A DNA stretch of 51,989 bases from Deltaproteobacteria bacterium (lineage in GTDB: Bacteria > Desulfobacterota > Binatia > HRBIN30): the NCBI GenBank assembly GCA_016200585.1, contig JACQEN010000017.1, forward strand, positions 1 to 51,989, read 5' to 3'. Position 1 is the stretch's first letter, and each line of letters begins with the position of its first letter. Under the pieces are notes generated by a model. That model saw nothing but the letters and a program-made list of their open reading frames with translations, did no database searches and was not told where the DNA came from. Both the position numbers and the translations under genes were made by a program. Below are positions 20,397 through 29,567 of the stretch, one piece after another.

Positions 20397-20635
20397 CAGT
20401 GCAACAGGATGTGGCCGCTGAGGCCGCCTTCGATCTTCTGACTCAGACGTTCCCAGCCGCGCACGACGCGGATGGCTTCTTCGCGGTTCGACAAGCCGGT
20501 GGCGACGCAAACACCGGTGTTGGCGTCGACCACTTCCCAGCTCACCTCGCCGCTGTGTCGCAGCCGCACTTCACGCATCCGGTAGTTTGCCGAAGCTTCT
20601 TCGTCACTGAGGATTTCGCGGCCGATCATGTCCAT
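20396..20635 (-). CDS. Small conserved-looking hypothetical protein, translationally coupled to the SDR
   Basis: MDMIGREILSDEEASANYRMREVRLRHSGEVSWEVVDANTGVCVATGLSNREEAIRVVRGWERLSQKIEGG; stop TGA overlaps downstream ATG (TGATG). Confidence 0.6.
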   Translation of the reverse strand: MDMIGREILSDEEASANYRMREVRLRHSGEVSWEVVDANTGVCVATGLSNREEAIRVVRGWERLSQKIEGGLSGHILLH

Positions 20636-20832
20636 ACGCTGCCTCGATGCCGGCACTGTGCCGGCTCGCTACAGGTGCAAGCTATCACGAGTTGCGGCGC
20701 TTGGTCGATTGAGGATGGAGGTGGAGGCTGCCTGAGTTGGTTGTTGCGAAGAGGGGACAACGCGGCAACGAAAATCCGCATGACAAGGCGATCTTCAGGG
20801 CGTAGTCTGATTCGCCAGGAGGAAACGATCAC

Positions 20833-21171
20833 ATGCGACGGAGAGCTTTTGGATTCCTCATGGCCCTGACCCTCGGTTGCGCGGCGCCTTTGTGGGCGGC
20901 CCAGCAGAACCCACAGGTCGAGGTTGGCCCGCCGCAGCCTGGTCACGACGTCAGCATTGCCGTTGCCGCGGCGATGTTCAACGTCTTTTACGTACCGGCT
21001 AGACTCGCCGTTACCGCCGTGATGGCCGGGGTTGGCGGTACGACGGCTTGGTTCAACGGCGGTGACTACACCACCGCGAACGCGCTGTGGGACGCCACCG
21101 ACGGTCAGGCCTTCATCACCCCGAACATCTTGGAAGGCAAAGAGCGATTGCGCTTCGGGCAAGGGCGCTGA
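20833..21171 (+). CDS. Small exported/membrane hypothetical protein
   Basis: Signal-like N-terminus, hydrophobic VAAAMFNVFYVPARLAVTAVMAGVGGTTAWFNGGDYTTANALWDATDGQAFITP. Confidence 0.65.
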   Translation: MRRRAFGFLMALTLGCAAPLWAAQQNPQVEVGPPQPGHDVSIAVAAAMFNVFYVPARLAVTAVMAGVGGTTAWFNGGDYTTANALWDATDGQAFITPNILEGKERLRFGQGR

Positions 21172-21185
21172 CTCCGGCCGGCCCG

Positions 21186-21210
21186 ACCGCCAAAATCGGA
21201 AAATGGCGGT
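21186..21210. terminator. Hairpin between convergent genes
   Basis: ACCGCCA (21186-21192) / TGGCGGT (21204-21210) in the gap between stops at 21171 and 21217. Confidence 0.4.
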
Positions 21211-21216
21211 TCCAGC

Positions 21217-22383
21217 CTACAGGCGCTCGATGATCGTCCCAGTGCCGAGCCCGCCGCCGCAGCACATGGCGATCAGCGCGTAACGCCGCTGCGTACGTTC
21301 GAGCTCGTGCAGTGCGGTGGTGATCAATCGGGCACCCGTGCAGCCCGTTGGGTGACCGAGAGCAATGGCGCCGCCGTTGGGGTTGACGCGTTCCGGATTG
21401 GGATGGCAGGCCTTCATCCACGCCAGCACCACCGAGGCGAACGCTTCGTTGACCTCGAACTCGTCGATGTCATCGATCTTGAGAGCGGATTGTTGCAGGA
21501 CCTTTTCGGTGGCTGGGATCGGTCCCTTCAGCATCGTCACCGGATCGACGCCGACCAACGTGGTTGCCACGATGCGTCCGCGCGCTTTCAGTCCCAAGCG
21601 TTGTGCCGCCGCGGGTGACGCCAGCAAGACCGCCGAAGCGCCGTCCGAGACCTGTGAAGCGGTGCCCGCGGTATGGATGCCGTCGGGTTCGACGGGATTC
21701 AAGGCCGCAAGCTTTTCGAGCGAGGTGGCGCGCAGGCCTTCGTCTCTGGCGACGATGCGCTTCTCGCCGGTCGGCTGCCCGGCTTCGTCGAGCACGGGTG
21801 CTTCGATGGGGATGATTTCGCGCGTAAATCGACCCTCGTTCCACGCCTGATTGGCCAACGTCTGACTGCGCAGGCCAAAGCGATCGGTGTCGTCGCGGCT
21901 GATGCCGAATTCCTTCGAGATCAACTCGGCGCCCTTGAACTGCGATGCCAGCGCGTAATGTTGGCGATAGCTCTTCGACAAAGGCGAGCCGCCCTTCGAG
22001 TTCGAACCAAGCGGCACGCGCGTCATCATTTCCACGCCGCAGGCCAGAGCGACTTCCTCGATGCCCGAACCGATCAAGCCGGCCGCCAAGGTGGTGGCCT
22101 GCTGACTCGAGCCGCACTGGCTGTCAACCGTGGTCGACGCCACCTCCATCGGTAGCCCCTGCGCCAACCAGGCGCAGCGGGCGATGTTGAACGACTGTTC
22201 GGCAACCTGCGACACGCAACCGCCGACGACTTGCCCGACATCCCTGGGGTCGATGCCCGAACGGTCGACCGCGGCGCGTTGCACGGCGCCGAGAAGATCT
22301 GCCGGATGCACGCCACTGAACCCGCCTTTGCGCCGCCCGATGGCGCTACGAACCGCTTCGATGATCAAAACTTCTTGCATCAC
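21217..22383 (-). CDS. Acetyl-CoA C-acyltransferase (thiolase)
   Basis: VVGGCVSQVAEQSFNIAR, TTVDSQCGSSQQA, NPNGGAIALGHPTGCTGARLITTALHELERTQRRYALIAMCCGGGLGTGTIIE. Confidence 0.95.
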   Translation of the reverse strand: MMQEVLIIEAVRSAIGRRKGGFSGVHPADLLGAVQRAAVDRSGIDPRDVGQVVGGCVSQVAEQSFNIARCAWLAQGLPMEVASTTVDSQCGSSQQATTLAAGLIGSGIEEVALACGVEMMTRVPLGSNSKGGSPLSKSYRQHYALASQFKGAELISKEFGISRDDTDRFGLRSQTLANQAWNEGRFTREIIPIEAPVLDEAGQPTGEKRIVARDEGLRATSLEKLAALNPVEPDGIHTAGTASQVSDGASAVLLASPAAAQRLGLKARGRIVATTLVGVDPVTMLKGPIPATEKVLQQSALKIDDIDEFEVNEAFASVVLAWMKACHPNPERVNPNGGAIALGHPTGCTGARLITTALHELERTQRRYALIAMCCGGGLGTGTIIERL

Positions 22384-22454
22384 TTCCTCCAGCGTTTGTC
22401 TGTCTCGGAATGGACTTGCCCGCAGCGAACCAAACAGCCTTCTTCCCCGTGATT

Positions 22455-22481
22455 CTCTGAGCCTCCGTGTCTCCGTGGTGA
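22455..22481 (-). repeat. Intergenic repeat of the TCACCACGGAGACACGGAGGCTCAGAG type
   Basis: Reverse complement reads TCACCACGGAGACACGGAGGCTCAGAG, with ACGGAG units; encodes the familiar spurious peptide HHGDTEAQR in track ORF 22346..23008. Confidence 0.6.
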
Positions 22482-22502
22482 GTCATTTCCGTCTGACTGG
22501 GG

Positions 22503-23234
22503 CTAATCGTTTGTTCTCGCGATCGGCGCTTTGCTCGGCAGTTGCGCCAGCAGATCGACGAGCGACCGCAGCCGTAAGCAGTCGGCATCGGTGTAGTGAT
22601 CGAGCGGGTCGAGCAAAACGGGATGGAGTCCGGCCGCGCGCGCGCCGCGAACGTCGATTTCGTAGATGTCGCCGATGTAGACGCTCTCCACGGGGCTGCT
22701 GCCACAGCCGGCGAGCGCAATTTCGAAGATTCTCGGCTTGGGTTTTTCGACACCGACGACGTGCGAGTCGACGATGACGGCAAAGGAGTCGGCGATGCCG
22801 CTTGTTGCCAGCGACTGGGCGACGCGGCCGTCGGAGTTCGACACGACGCCGAGCTTGAAGCCGCGGTCGCGCAACTCGGAGAGCACTCTCGGGGTCTCGG
22901 GATGCATGACCCTCCAAAGCATCCGCTGCGCGTTTTCGGCGTGCAGATCTTCGACGACACGTGCGGCTGCTTCTGCAGGTACGGAAAGCGTATCCATGAT
23001 GGTTTCAAAGTATCCGCGCTGGCGCGTCGTATCGTTACCGCCGTTGTTGCCGTGAAAGAGCGCGTCGATGGCGCGCTTCGCCGCCAGCTCCGCGGTCATC
23101 ACATCGCCCACCCCTACTTTGTGGCTGCGCTCGCAGATGCGTGCGGCGATGAAGGCGTGATCCAGATGCTGTAGTGTGTTGCCAACATCGAACAGGACCG
23201 TCGTGACCTCTTTGGGGAGCGAATGATTTTTCAC
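22503..23234 (-). CDS. HAD-family hydrolase
   Basis: TTVLFDVGNTLQ, KLGVVSNSDGRVAQSL, GVEKPKPRIFEIAL, YIGDIYEIDVRGARAAGLHPVLLDP. Confidence 0.88.
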   Translation of the reverse strand: MKNHSLPKEVTTVLFDVGNTLQHLDHAFIAARICERSHKVGVGDVMTAELAAKRAIDALFHGNNGGNDTTRQRGYFETIMDTLSVPAEAAARVVEDLHAENAQRMLWRVMHPETPRVLSELRDRGFKLGVVSNSDGRVAQSLATSGIADSFAVIVDSHVVGVEKPKPRIFEIALAGCGSSPVESVYIGDIYEIDVRGARAAGLHPVLLDPLDHYTDADCLRLRSLVDLLAQLPSKAPIARTND

Positions 23235-23349
23235 GCCGACAAGAATCTACGCTTGCCGTTGGCAAGTCAAAGGTGGTCTTGCCGCGATCCGCTAGGCAGC
23301 CGTTTGCCCGCGTGATAGGCCGGGCGCAATCCATAAGGGAGGCTCTGCG

Positions 23350-24117
23350 GTGAAAGATTTGTTTTCCATTCAAGGCAAGGTCGCTCTCGTCACCGGTGGC
23401 TCGCGAGGCATCGGTTTGATGATCGCCCGCGGCTACGTCGAGAACGGCGCCAAAGTCTACATCTCGTCGCGCAAGCAGGAGGTCTGCGACAAAGTTGCGG
23501 CCGAGCTGTCGCAGCATGGTGCCTGCATTTCCTTGCCTGCCGATCTGGCAAGCGAAGCGGAGTGCAACCGACTCGCCGCCGCGGTCGCGGCGCGTGAGCC
23601 GGCGTTGCACATTCTCGTCAACAATGCCGGCGCCAACTGGGGTGCGCCGATTGCAGAGTATCCCGATTCGGCTTGGGACAAAGTGCTGGCGCTCAACCTC
23701 AAGAGCGTCTTTCACCTGACGCGGGCTCTGCTGCCGCAACTCGAGAAGGCCGCGAAGCCAGGTGATCCGGCGCGCGTCATCAATATCGGGTCGATCGACG
23801 GCCTCAAGCCGCCGTTGCTCGAAACCTATGCCTACTCGGCGAGCAAGGCGGCCGTACACCACATGACGCGGGTACTGGCGATACAGCTTGCGAGTCGCGG
23901 AATCGCGGTGAACGCGGTGGCCCCGGGCCCGTTCGAGAGCAAGATGATGGCTGAGACCCTCGATCGGTTCCGCGATGCCATCATCGGCTCGTGCCCGCTT
24001 GGGCGTATCGGCGAGCCGGAAGACATGGCTGGCGTGGCGATTTATCTGGCGTCGAGGGCCGGGGCCTATGTGACCGGTACGGTGATCCCGGTGGATGGCG
24101 GAATTTCGACGAGATGA
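23350..24117 (+). CDS. SDR-family oxidoreductase
   Basis: MKDLFSIQGKVALVTGGSRGIGLMIARGYVENGAKVYISSRK, NNAG, YSASKAAVHH, IPVDGG. Confidence 0.95.
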   Translation: MKDLFSIQGKVALVTGGSRGIGLMIARGYVENGAKVYISSRKQEVCDKVAAELSQHGACISLPADLASEAECNRLAAAVAAREPALHILVNNAGANWGAPIAEYPDSAWDKVLALNLKSVFHLTRALLPQLEKAAKPGDPARVINIGSIDGLKPPLLETYAYSASKAAVHHMTRVLAIQLASRGIAVNAVAPGPFESKMMAETLDRFRDAIIGSCPLGRIGEPEDMAGVAIYLASRAGAYVTGTVIPVDGGISTR

Positions 24118-24136
24118 CGGGATTCGGCAATCGAAT

Positions 24137-24152
24137 GCCTCTTCCGAGAGGC
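24137..24152 (+). terminator. Stem-loop after the SDR gene
   Basis: GCCTCT-TCCG-AGAGGC followed by ggctccTTTT. Confidence 0.4.
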
Positions 24153-24272
24153 GGCTCCTTTTCGAACTGGTCGCCGACGTAGTCGCCGCGCCAGGCGATT
24201 TCCTGCTGTTGCGAAGGGTTCGGCCCATCTTTCGGCCGCATTCAACCGATGGTCCTCTTGTCCAAATAGGGC

Positions 24273-26534
24273 ATGGAGGATGCTACGCCTGTCCGCCCGA
24301 GCCGCGACCGTATCAACGAGCGGCGGATCCGATACCTCCTTCTGCTTTGCTTCGGAATTCTGGCACTCGCGATTGGTATCGCCGGCCGGACCTCCTACGA
24401 AAGGTTCCAGGAGCGCTACAGGTTTGGGGTTGTCCGAATCGATCGAACTGAGGTCCAGGCGCCGGCGCAAGAAAAGCGTCGGGGAACGATCGTAGTCAGC
24501 AGCGCGCTTATCTTTTGCGCGGCTGCGGGCCTCGGTTTGTTTTGGTGGTTACGCCGGTCACGTCGCGACTCGGCGATCGACATCGACGAGCTGCGGCAGA
24601 CGCATGAGCGTTTGAAGGAAAATGAAGCGCGACTGCGGCTCGCCGTTGCCGCCGCCAACATCGGCCTGTTTGACGTCGATCTTCGCACCGGCACCGTGCA
24701 GTACTCGGCGGAATGGAAACGCCAAGTCGGCTACGGCGACGACGAGATTTCGACTTCGTTCGGCGAATGGCAGAGTCGCGTCCATCCGGAAGACTTCGAG
24801 CGCTGTCAACAGGCGGCACAGAAGGCGATGTCGGAAGGCACCAACGAATATGACCTCGAGTTTCGCTTCCGCCACAAGAATGGAGCCTACTTGTGGATCA
24901 TGAGTCACGCTTCGGTGCAGCGCGATGTCGACGGCGTGCCGATTCGCCTTCTCGGCTCGCACATCGACATGACGCAGACGAAGCTTGCCCAGCTTGAGCT
25001 GTTGTCGCGTAACGCCGCGCTCGAAGCTGCGGCCAACGCCGTCGTGATTACAGATCGCGCCGGCGTCATTCAATGGGCCAATCGTGCCTTCACGACGCTG
25101 ACTGGGTACACTCTCGACGAAGCCGTCGGCAAGAATCCCCGTGAGCTCGTGAGATCGGGGCAACACTCGCGGGAATTCTACAAAGATCTTTGGGATACCG
25201 TCCTCAGCGGACGCGTCTGGTCGAACGAAATGATCAATCGCCGCAAGGATGGCAGCCTTTACTGTGAGGATCTGACCATTACGCCGTTGTGCGACGAGAA
25301 CGGCGTCGTCTCCCAGTTCATCGCCGTCAAGCAGGACATCACCGACCGCAAGCAGGCCGAAGAGGCGAGGGCGCACCTCGAAGCCCAGCTCAATCTGGCG
25401 CAAAAGATGGAAGCTCTCGGAACCCTGGCGGGTGGCATTGCGCACGACTTCAACAATATCCTGGGTGCGATCATCGGCAACGTTGTGCTGGCCGAACAGG
25501 ACATCGGCGCCGGCCACGCGGCGATGGAGAGTCTGGAGGAAATTTTCAAAGCCAGCTGTCGCGCCAAGGAGCTCGTGCAGCGCATCCTCACCTTCAGTCG
25601 CCCTCAGGTCCCGCAGCGCAGCGTCATTTCGCTACGTCCCGTGGTCCAGGAAGCCTTGGCACTCCTGCGCGCGACGTTGCCAGCGGGTGTCGAGCTGTCA
25701 ACCACCTTCGATTCCGAAACGCCCAACGTGCTCGCCGACCCTACCCAGATTCATCAGGTGTTGATGAATCTTTGCACCAATTCGTGGCGGGCAATGCAGG
25801 GTGAGCAGGGACGAATCGAGATCCGGCTCGAAGGCGTAACCGTCGACGGTGAAAGCGCCCGTGGCGCTTTGCCCGGACAGTACGTGCGATTGTCGGTGAC
25901 GGACAACGGCGTCGGGATGGATGCAGCGACGGTGAAACGGATCTTTGAGCCGTTCTTCACCACCAAACCGGTGGGCGAAGGTACGGGTCTCGGATTGTCG
26001 GTGGTCCACGGTATCGTCAAAGCTCACGGTGGGTGGATTCGCGTCAGCAGCCGGTCGAGTATCGGGACAACCTTCGACCTGTATTTCCCCGCCGCTCGCG
26101 GCAAGGAGGAAGTTGCGGCGCCGGAGAGCCGCAAGGTGGAAGCCAGCGCGAATGGTGCCGGCTTGCATGTGTTGTACGTCGACGACGAGGAGGCGCTGGT
26201 GACATTGACCACGCGCTTGCTCGAGCGCCGCGGTTACAAGGTCAGCGGATTTACCGACGCCAGCGAGGCGTTGGCTGCCGTCCGCTTGAATCCCGCTGCC
26301 TTCGATTTGGCGGTGACGGATTTCAACATGCCGGGAATGTCGGGGCTGGATCTGTCGCGTGAGTTGATGCGCTTGCGGCCCGACCTGCCGGTGGCCGTGA
26401 CATCGGGATACATCACGGAGGAGCTCAGGGCGGCAGCCTTGGGTTCCGGCGTGCGTGTATTGCTTCACAAACCTGACACCGTGAACGAGCTTTGCTCTGC
26501 GGTTCAACACCTGGCCGACGGGCTCAAGCCGTGA
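24273..26534 (+). CDS. Hybrid PAS sensor histidine kinase with C-terminal receiver domain
   Basis: Two TM segments, two PAS domains, GTLAGGIAHDFNNILGAIIGN H-box, GVGMDAATVKRIFEPFFTTKPVGEGTGLGLSVVHGIVKAHGG, receiver LHVLYVDDEEALV...LAVTDFNMPGMSGLDL. Confidence 0.94.
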   Translation: MEDATPVRPSRDRINERRIRYLLLLCFGILALAIGIAGRTSYERFQERYRFGVVRIDRTEVQAPAQEKRRGTIVVSSALIFCAAAGLGLFWWLRRSRRDSAIDIDELRQTHERLKENEARLRLAVAAANIGLFDVDLRTGTVQYSAEWKRQVGYGDDEISTSFGEWQSRVHPEDFERCQQAAQKAMSEGTNEYDLEFRFRHKNGAYLWIMSHASVQRDVDGVPIRLLGSHIDMTQTKLAQLELLSRNAALEAAANAVVITDRAGVIQWANRAFTTLTGYTLDEAVGKNPRELVRSGQHSREFYKDLWDTVLSGRVWSNEMINRRKDGSLYCEDLTITPLCDENGVVSQFIAVKQDITDRKQAEEARAHLEAQLNLAQKMEALGTLAGGIAHDFNNILGAIIGNVVLAEQDIGAGHAAMESLEEIFKASCRAKELVQRILTFSRPQVPQRSVISLRPVVQEALALLRATLPAGVELSTTFDSETPNVLADPTQIHQVLMNLCTNSWRAMQGEQGRIEIRLEGVTVDGESARGALPGQYVRLSVTDNGVGMDAATVKRIFEPFFTTKPVGEGTGLGLSVVHGIVKAHGGWIRVSSRSSIGTTFDLYFPAARGKEEVAAPESRKVEASANGAGLHVLYVDDEEALVTLTTRLLERRGYKVSGFTDASEALAAVRLNPAAFDLAVTDFNMPGMSGLDLSRELMRLRPDLPVAVTSGYITEELRAAALGSGVRVLLHKPDTVNELCSAVQHLADGLKP

Positions 26535-26547
26535 CTACGAACTGGAG

Positions 26548-26922
26548 ATGAACCCTATGGCCAAGATTCTCTTAGTGGATGACGACGCTGCTTTTCGCAG
26601 TATGCTGCGGCGCACCTTGCAACGGCTAGGACACGAGGTTGTGGAGGCGGAGGACGGCGAAGAAGCGTTGCGCACGCTCCGGAAGCTCGCTGTCGATCTG
26701 GTGATTACGGATATCATCATGCCGAACGTCGAGGGCATCGAAACGATTCGCGCCCTGCGACGCGACTACCCCGGTCTCAAGATCATCGCCATGTCGGGCG
26801 GCGGTCGCGTCGTGCGTAGCGACTATCTCGAAATTGCCGAAGCCTTCGGAGCCGCCTGCGTTCTGAGAAAGCCATTCCCCAACGAACAGCTGTGCGCGGC
26901 GATCGACGCGGCTTTGGCGTAG
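26548..26922 (+). CDS. Single-domain response regulator (CheY-like)
   Basis: MAKILLVDDDAAFRSMLRRTL, DLVITDIIMPNVEGIE, VLRKPFPNEQL. Confidence 0.93.
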   Translation: MNPMAKILLVDDDAAFRSMLRRTLQRLGHEVVEAEDGEEALRTLRKLAVDLVITDIIMPNVEGIETIRALRRDYPGLKIIAMSGGGRVVRSDYLEIAEAFGAACVLRKPFPNEQLCAAIDAALA

Positions 26923-26943
26923 CACGTCGGGATCGACCGGGGC

Positions 26944-28131
26944 TTAATCCACCGACACCGGCATTTCTTCGATGCCGACAATGAAGTTCGACGGTCGCAA
27001 CGGCGGCGGTTCGTCGTGTACGAGCCGCAGTCGCGGTAGGCGCCGGGCGATTTCTTCGAACATCATGCGGAGCTCCAGCCGCGCCAAGCTGGCGCCGAGA
27101 CAGAAATGCGCACCGTAGCCTCCGAAGGCGAGGTGCTCGTTGGGCTGGCGTTCGATATCGAAGCGAAACGGATCGGCGAAGACGTCCTCGTCGCGGTTTG
27201 CCGACGGGTAAAGCAACAGCACCTTGTCGCCCTCGCGAATCGTCTGCCCGTGCAGCTCGACGTCGCGCGTGGCCGTGCGCGCCATGTTCTGAATAGGTGT
27301 GACCCAACGCAGCATCTCTTCGACCGCGGTCGGAACGCGCGCCGGATCGGCGGCCAGCTTGTGCATCTGATCGGGATGCAGCAGCAGCTGGTACATGCCG
27401 CCACTGATGACATGCCGCGTCGTTTCGTCGCCGCCGACGAGGATCAGCAGCGATTCGTGCAGCAGGGCGTCGTCACTGAGAGTGTCGCCATCGATGTTGG
27501 CGTGTACGAGGACGCTCATCAGATCGTCGCGCGGCTGGGCGCGACGGTCGGCGACGACCTTGCGGTGGTAGGCGCCGTACTCCTCGAAGGCGCGTTGCGC
27601 CGCCATGATGTATTCCATCGGCGCCGTCATCGTGGCACCGAGGATCAAGTCGTCCGACCAACGTAGCAGGTCGTCGCGATCCTGCGGCTCGACCCCGAGC
27701 ATGTCGCCGATCATGATCATCGGCAGCGGCGCGGCGATGTCGCGCACGAAGTCGAAACGGCCCTTGGCGGCAGCCCGCTCGATGAGGTCAACGCAGATCT
27801 CGCGCACTTTCGGCTCGTGGGCGCGTACGCGATTGGCCGTGAATCCCTTGTTGACCAGGGCGCGGCGCCGCTTGTGATCCGGGTCGTCGAGGTTGATCAT
27901 CGACGGCATCGGCGGCGAATCCGGGCGCATGCCGTGACGGTTGCAAAAGGTCTCCGAGTCTTTGGAGATCTGCATGACGTCGTCGTAGCGCGTGACGCCC
28001 CACACACTGCCCTTTTCGTCCCAGTACAGCGGCGCGTGCCGCCGCATCCAGGCGAAGTGCTTGTGCGGATCGGTGGAGTAGAAGTCGCCGTCGGCAAGGC
28101 GGATGTCGGCGTCGATCGGATGGTTGGCCAT
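26944..28131 (-). CDS. Cytochrome P450
   Basis: Heme-binding FGGYGAHFCLGASLARLEL; I-helix LILVGGDETTRHVISGG; K-helix EEMLRW. Confidence 0.97.
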   Translation of the reverse strand: MANHPIDADIRLADGDFYSTDPHKHFAWMRRHAPLYWDEKGSVWGVTRYDDVMQISKDSETFCNRHGMRPDSPPMPSMINLDDPDHKRRRALVNKGFTANRVRAHEPKVREICVDLIERAAAKGRFDFVRDIAAPLPMIMIGDMLGVEPQDRDDLLRWSDDLILGATMTAPMEYIMAAQRAFEEYGAYHRKVVADRRAQPRDDLMSVLVHANIDGDTLSDDALLHESLLILVGGDETTRHVISGGMYQLLLHPDQMHKLAADPARVPTAVEEMLRWVTPIQNMARTATRDVELHGQTIREGDKVLLLYPSANRDEDVFADPFRFDIERQPNEHLAFGGYGAHFCLGASLARLELRMMFEEIARRLPRLRLVHDEPPPLRPSNFIVGIEEMPVSVD

Positions 28132-28202
28132 GCGCCGCTTTCTTACGACGGCGGCCGCATTGGCGCCAGAGGTGCGGCCGCAGCATTTTGTCGGACCAGG
28201 GG

Positions 28203-28226
28203 AAATCTGACGCCAGCGTCATATTT
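28203..28226. promoter_or_regulatory. Operator candidate 1 (TetR-type palindrome)
   Basis: AAATC-TGACGC-CA-GCGTCA-TATTT. Confidence 0.7.
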
Positions 28227-28229
28227 TTC

Positions 28230-28258
28230 TTGACCTAGGCTGATGTGGCGAGTAGGAA
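28230..28258 (+). promoter_or_regulatory. Possible sigma70-like promoter for the ACAD operon
   Basis: TTGACC (28230-28235), 17-nt spacer, TAGGAA (28253-28258; weak -10). Confidence 0.35.
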
Positions 28259-28280
28259 ATATGACACACGCGTCACATTT
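28257..28280. promoter_or_regulatory. Operator candidate 2 (TetR-type palindrome)
   Basis: AAATA-TGACAC-AC-GCGTCA-CATTT; same layout as 28203-28226, centres 54 bp apart. Confidence 0.7.
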
Positions 28281-28295
28281 GAAAGGGAGGTCACC

Positions 28296-29507
28296 ATGGG
28301 ATTGGCGGAAATCGACGTTGACCTGGGCGAAGAGGAACGATCGATCCAGTCGGCGGTCCACAAGTTTGCGGCCGAAGTCATGCGCCCCGCCGGACGCCAC
28401 CTCGACCGCCTCGCCAACCCTGGCGACGTCATTGCCCGCAACTCTGTGCTGTGGGACGTGTTCGAGAAGTATCGCGGCCTCGGGCTGGAAGCCGTCAACG
28501 CCGATCCCGCTCTGGTCGGCACGACCAAGCTGGCGAGGATCCACGCTTTGGTCCAGGAGGAGCTCGGTTGGGGCGATGCCGGCTTGGCGATCAGTCTCGC
28601 CGTCGCCGGCTTTCCCGGAATGTTCGCGCGACTCGTTGGCCGTCCCGAGCTCATCGAACGCTTTGCCGCTCCGGGCAATCGTGAGATCGGCTGTTGGGCG
28701 ATCACCGAGCCCAATCACGGCAGCGACGTGCTCGGCTTCAATCAATCGTTTTTCGCCGACGCCAAGATCCACGCCGATTGCATCGCCACCAAGGATGGTG
28801 ACGACTACATCATCCGCGGTCAGAAGGCGGCTTGGGTTTCAAACGGCAGCATGGCCACGGTCGCGACCTTGTTCTGTACGCTCGATCCGTCCCATGGTCT
28901 GCGCGACGGCGGCGTTGCCCTGGTACCGCTCGACCTGCCGGGCGTCTCGCGCGGCGCGCCGCTCGACAAGCTCGGCCAACGCGCCCTCAACCAGGGTGAG
29001 ATCTTTTTTGACGACGTGCGCATTCCTTCCAACTACATGATCGTCGGAGCCGAGGCGTACCAGATGGTCGTCGAGATGGTGCTGACCATGGCGAACGCCC
29101 ACATGGGCGTCACGTTCGTCGGCTTGGCGCGCGCCGCTCTCGAACATTCGCTGGCGTACGCACAGGAGCGCATCCAAGGCGGACAGCCGATCGCCCGTCA
29201 CCAGGCGGTCAAGATGAAACTCTTTCGCATGTTCCAGCAAACCGAAGCGGCGCGTTCGCTGGCGCGCCGCGTCTTCGTGTACAACGCCACGCAGCAACCG
29301 CAGCTGCTCGAGTACTCGATTGCGTCCAAGACCTTCTGTACGCAGGCCGCGTTCGACGTCGCGCACACGGCGGTGCAGGTCTTCGGCGGCAACGGCCTGA
29401 GCCGCGAATATCCGGTCGAAAAGCTGCTGCGCGACGCGCGTGCTTCGCTCATCGAAGACGGCTGCAACGACATGCTGTCGCTGGTCGCCGCCGACAAGCT
29501 CTGCTGA
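28296..29507 (+). CDS. Acyl-CoA dehydrogenase
   Basis: WAITEPNHGSDVLGFN, IIRGQKAAWVSNGSMA, QVFGGNGLSREYPVEKLLRDARASLIEDGCNDML; SD gaaaGGGAGGtcacc upstream. Confidence 0.93.
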   Translation: MGLAEIDVDLGEEERSIQSAVHKFAAEVMRPAGRHLDRLANPGDVIARNSVLWDVFEKYRGLGLEAVNADPALVGTTKLARIHALVQEELGWGDAGLAISLAVAGFPGMFARLVGRPELIERFAAPGNREIGCWAITEPNHGSDVLGFNQSFFADAKIHADCIATKDGDDYIIRGQKAAWVSNGSMATVATLFCTLDPSHGLRDGGVALVPLDLPGVSRGAPLDKLGQRALNQGEIFFDDVRIPSNYMIVGAEAYQMVVEMVLTMANAHMGVTFVGLARAALEHSLAYAQERIQGGQPIARHQAVKMKLFRMFQQTEAARSLARRVFVYNATQQPQLLEYSIASKTFCTQAAFDVAHTAVQVFGGNGLSREYPVEKLLRDARASLIEDGCNDMLSLVAADKLC

Positions 29508-29567
29508 TGCACAGCGACACGTATCGTGCCGCGATTCCCCATCGCGTTTGAAAGGAGAGGCTTGCAA

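Noticed and set aside
22346-23008. 220-aa minus-strand ORF containing MTHHGDTEAQR
   Set aside because: Out-of-frame with the HAD hydrolase; the peptide comes from the intergenic repeat.
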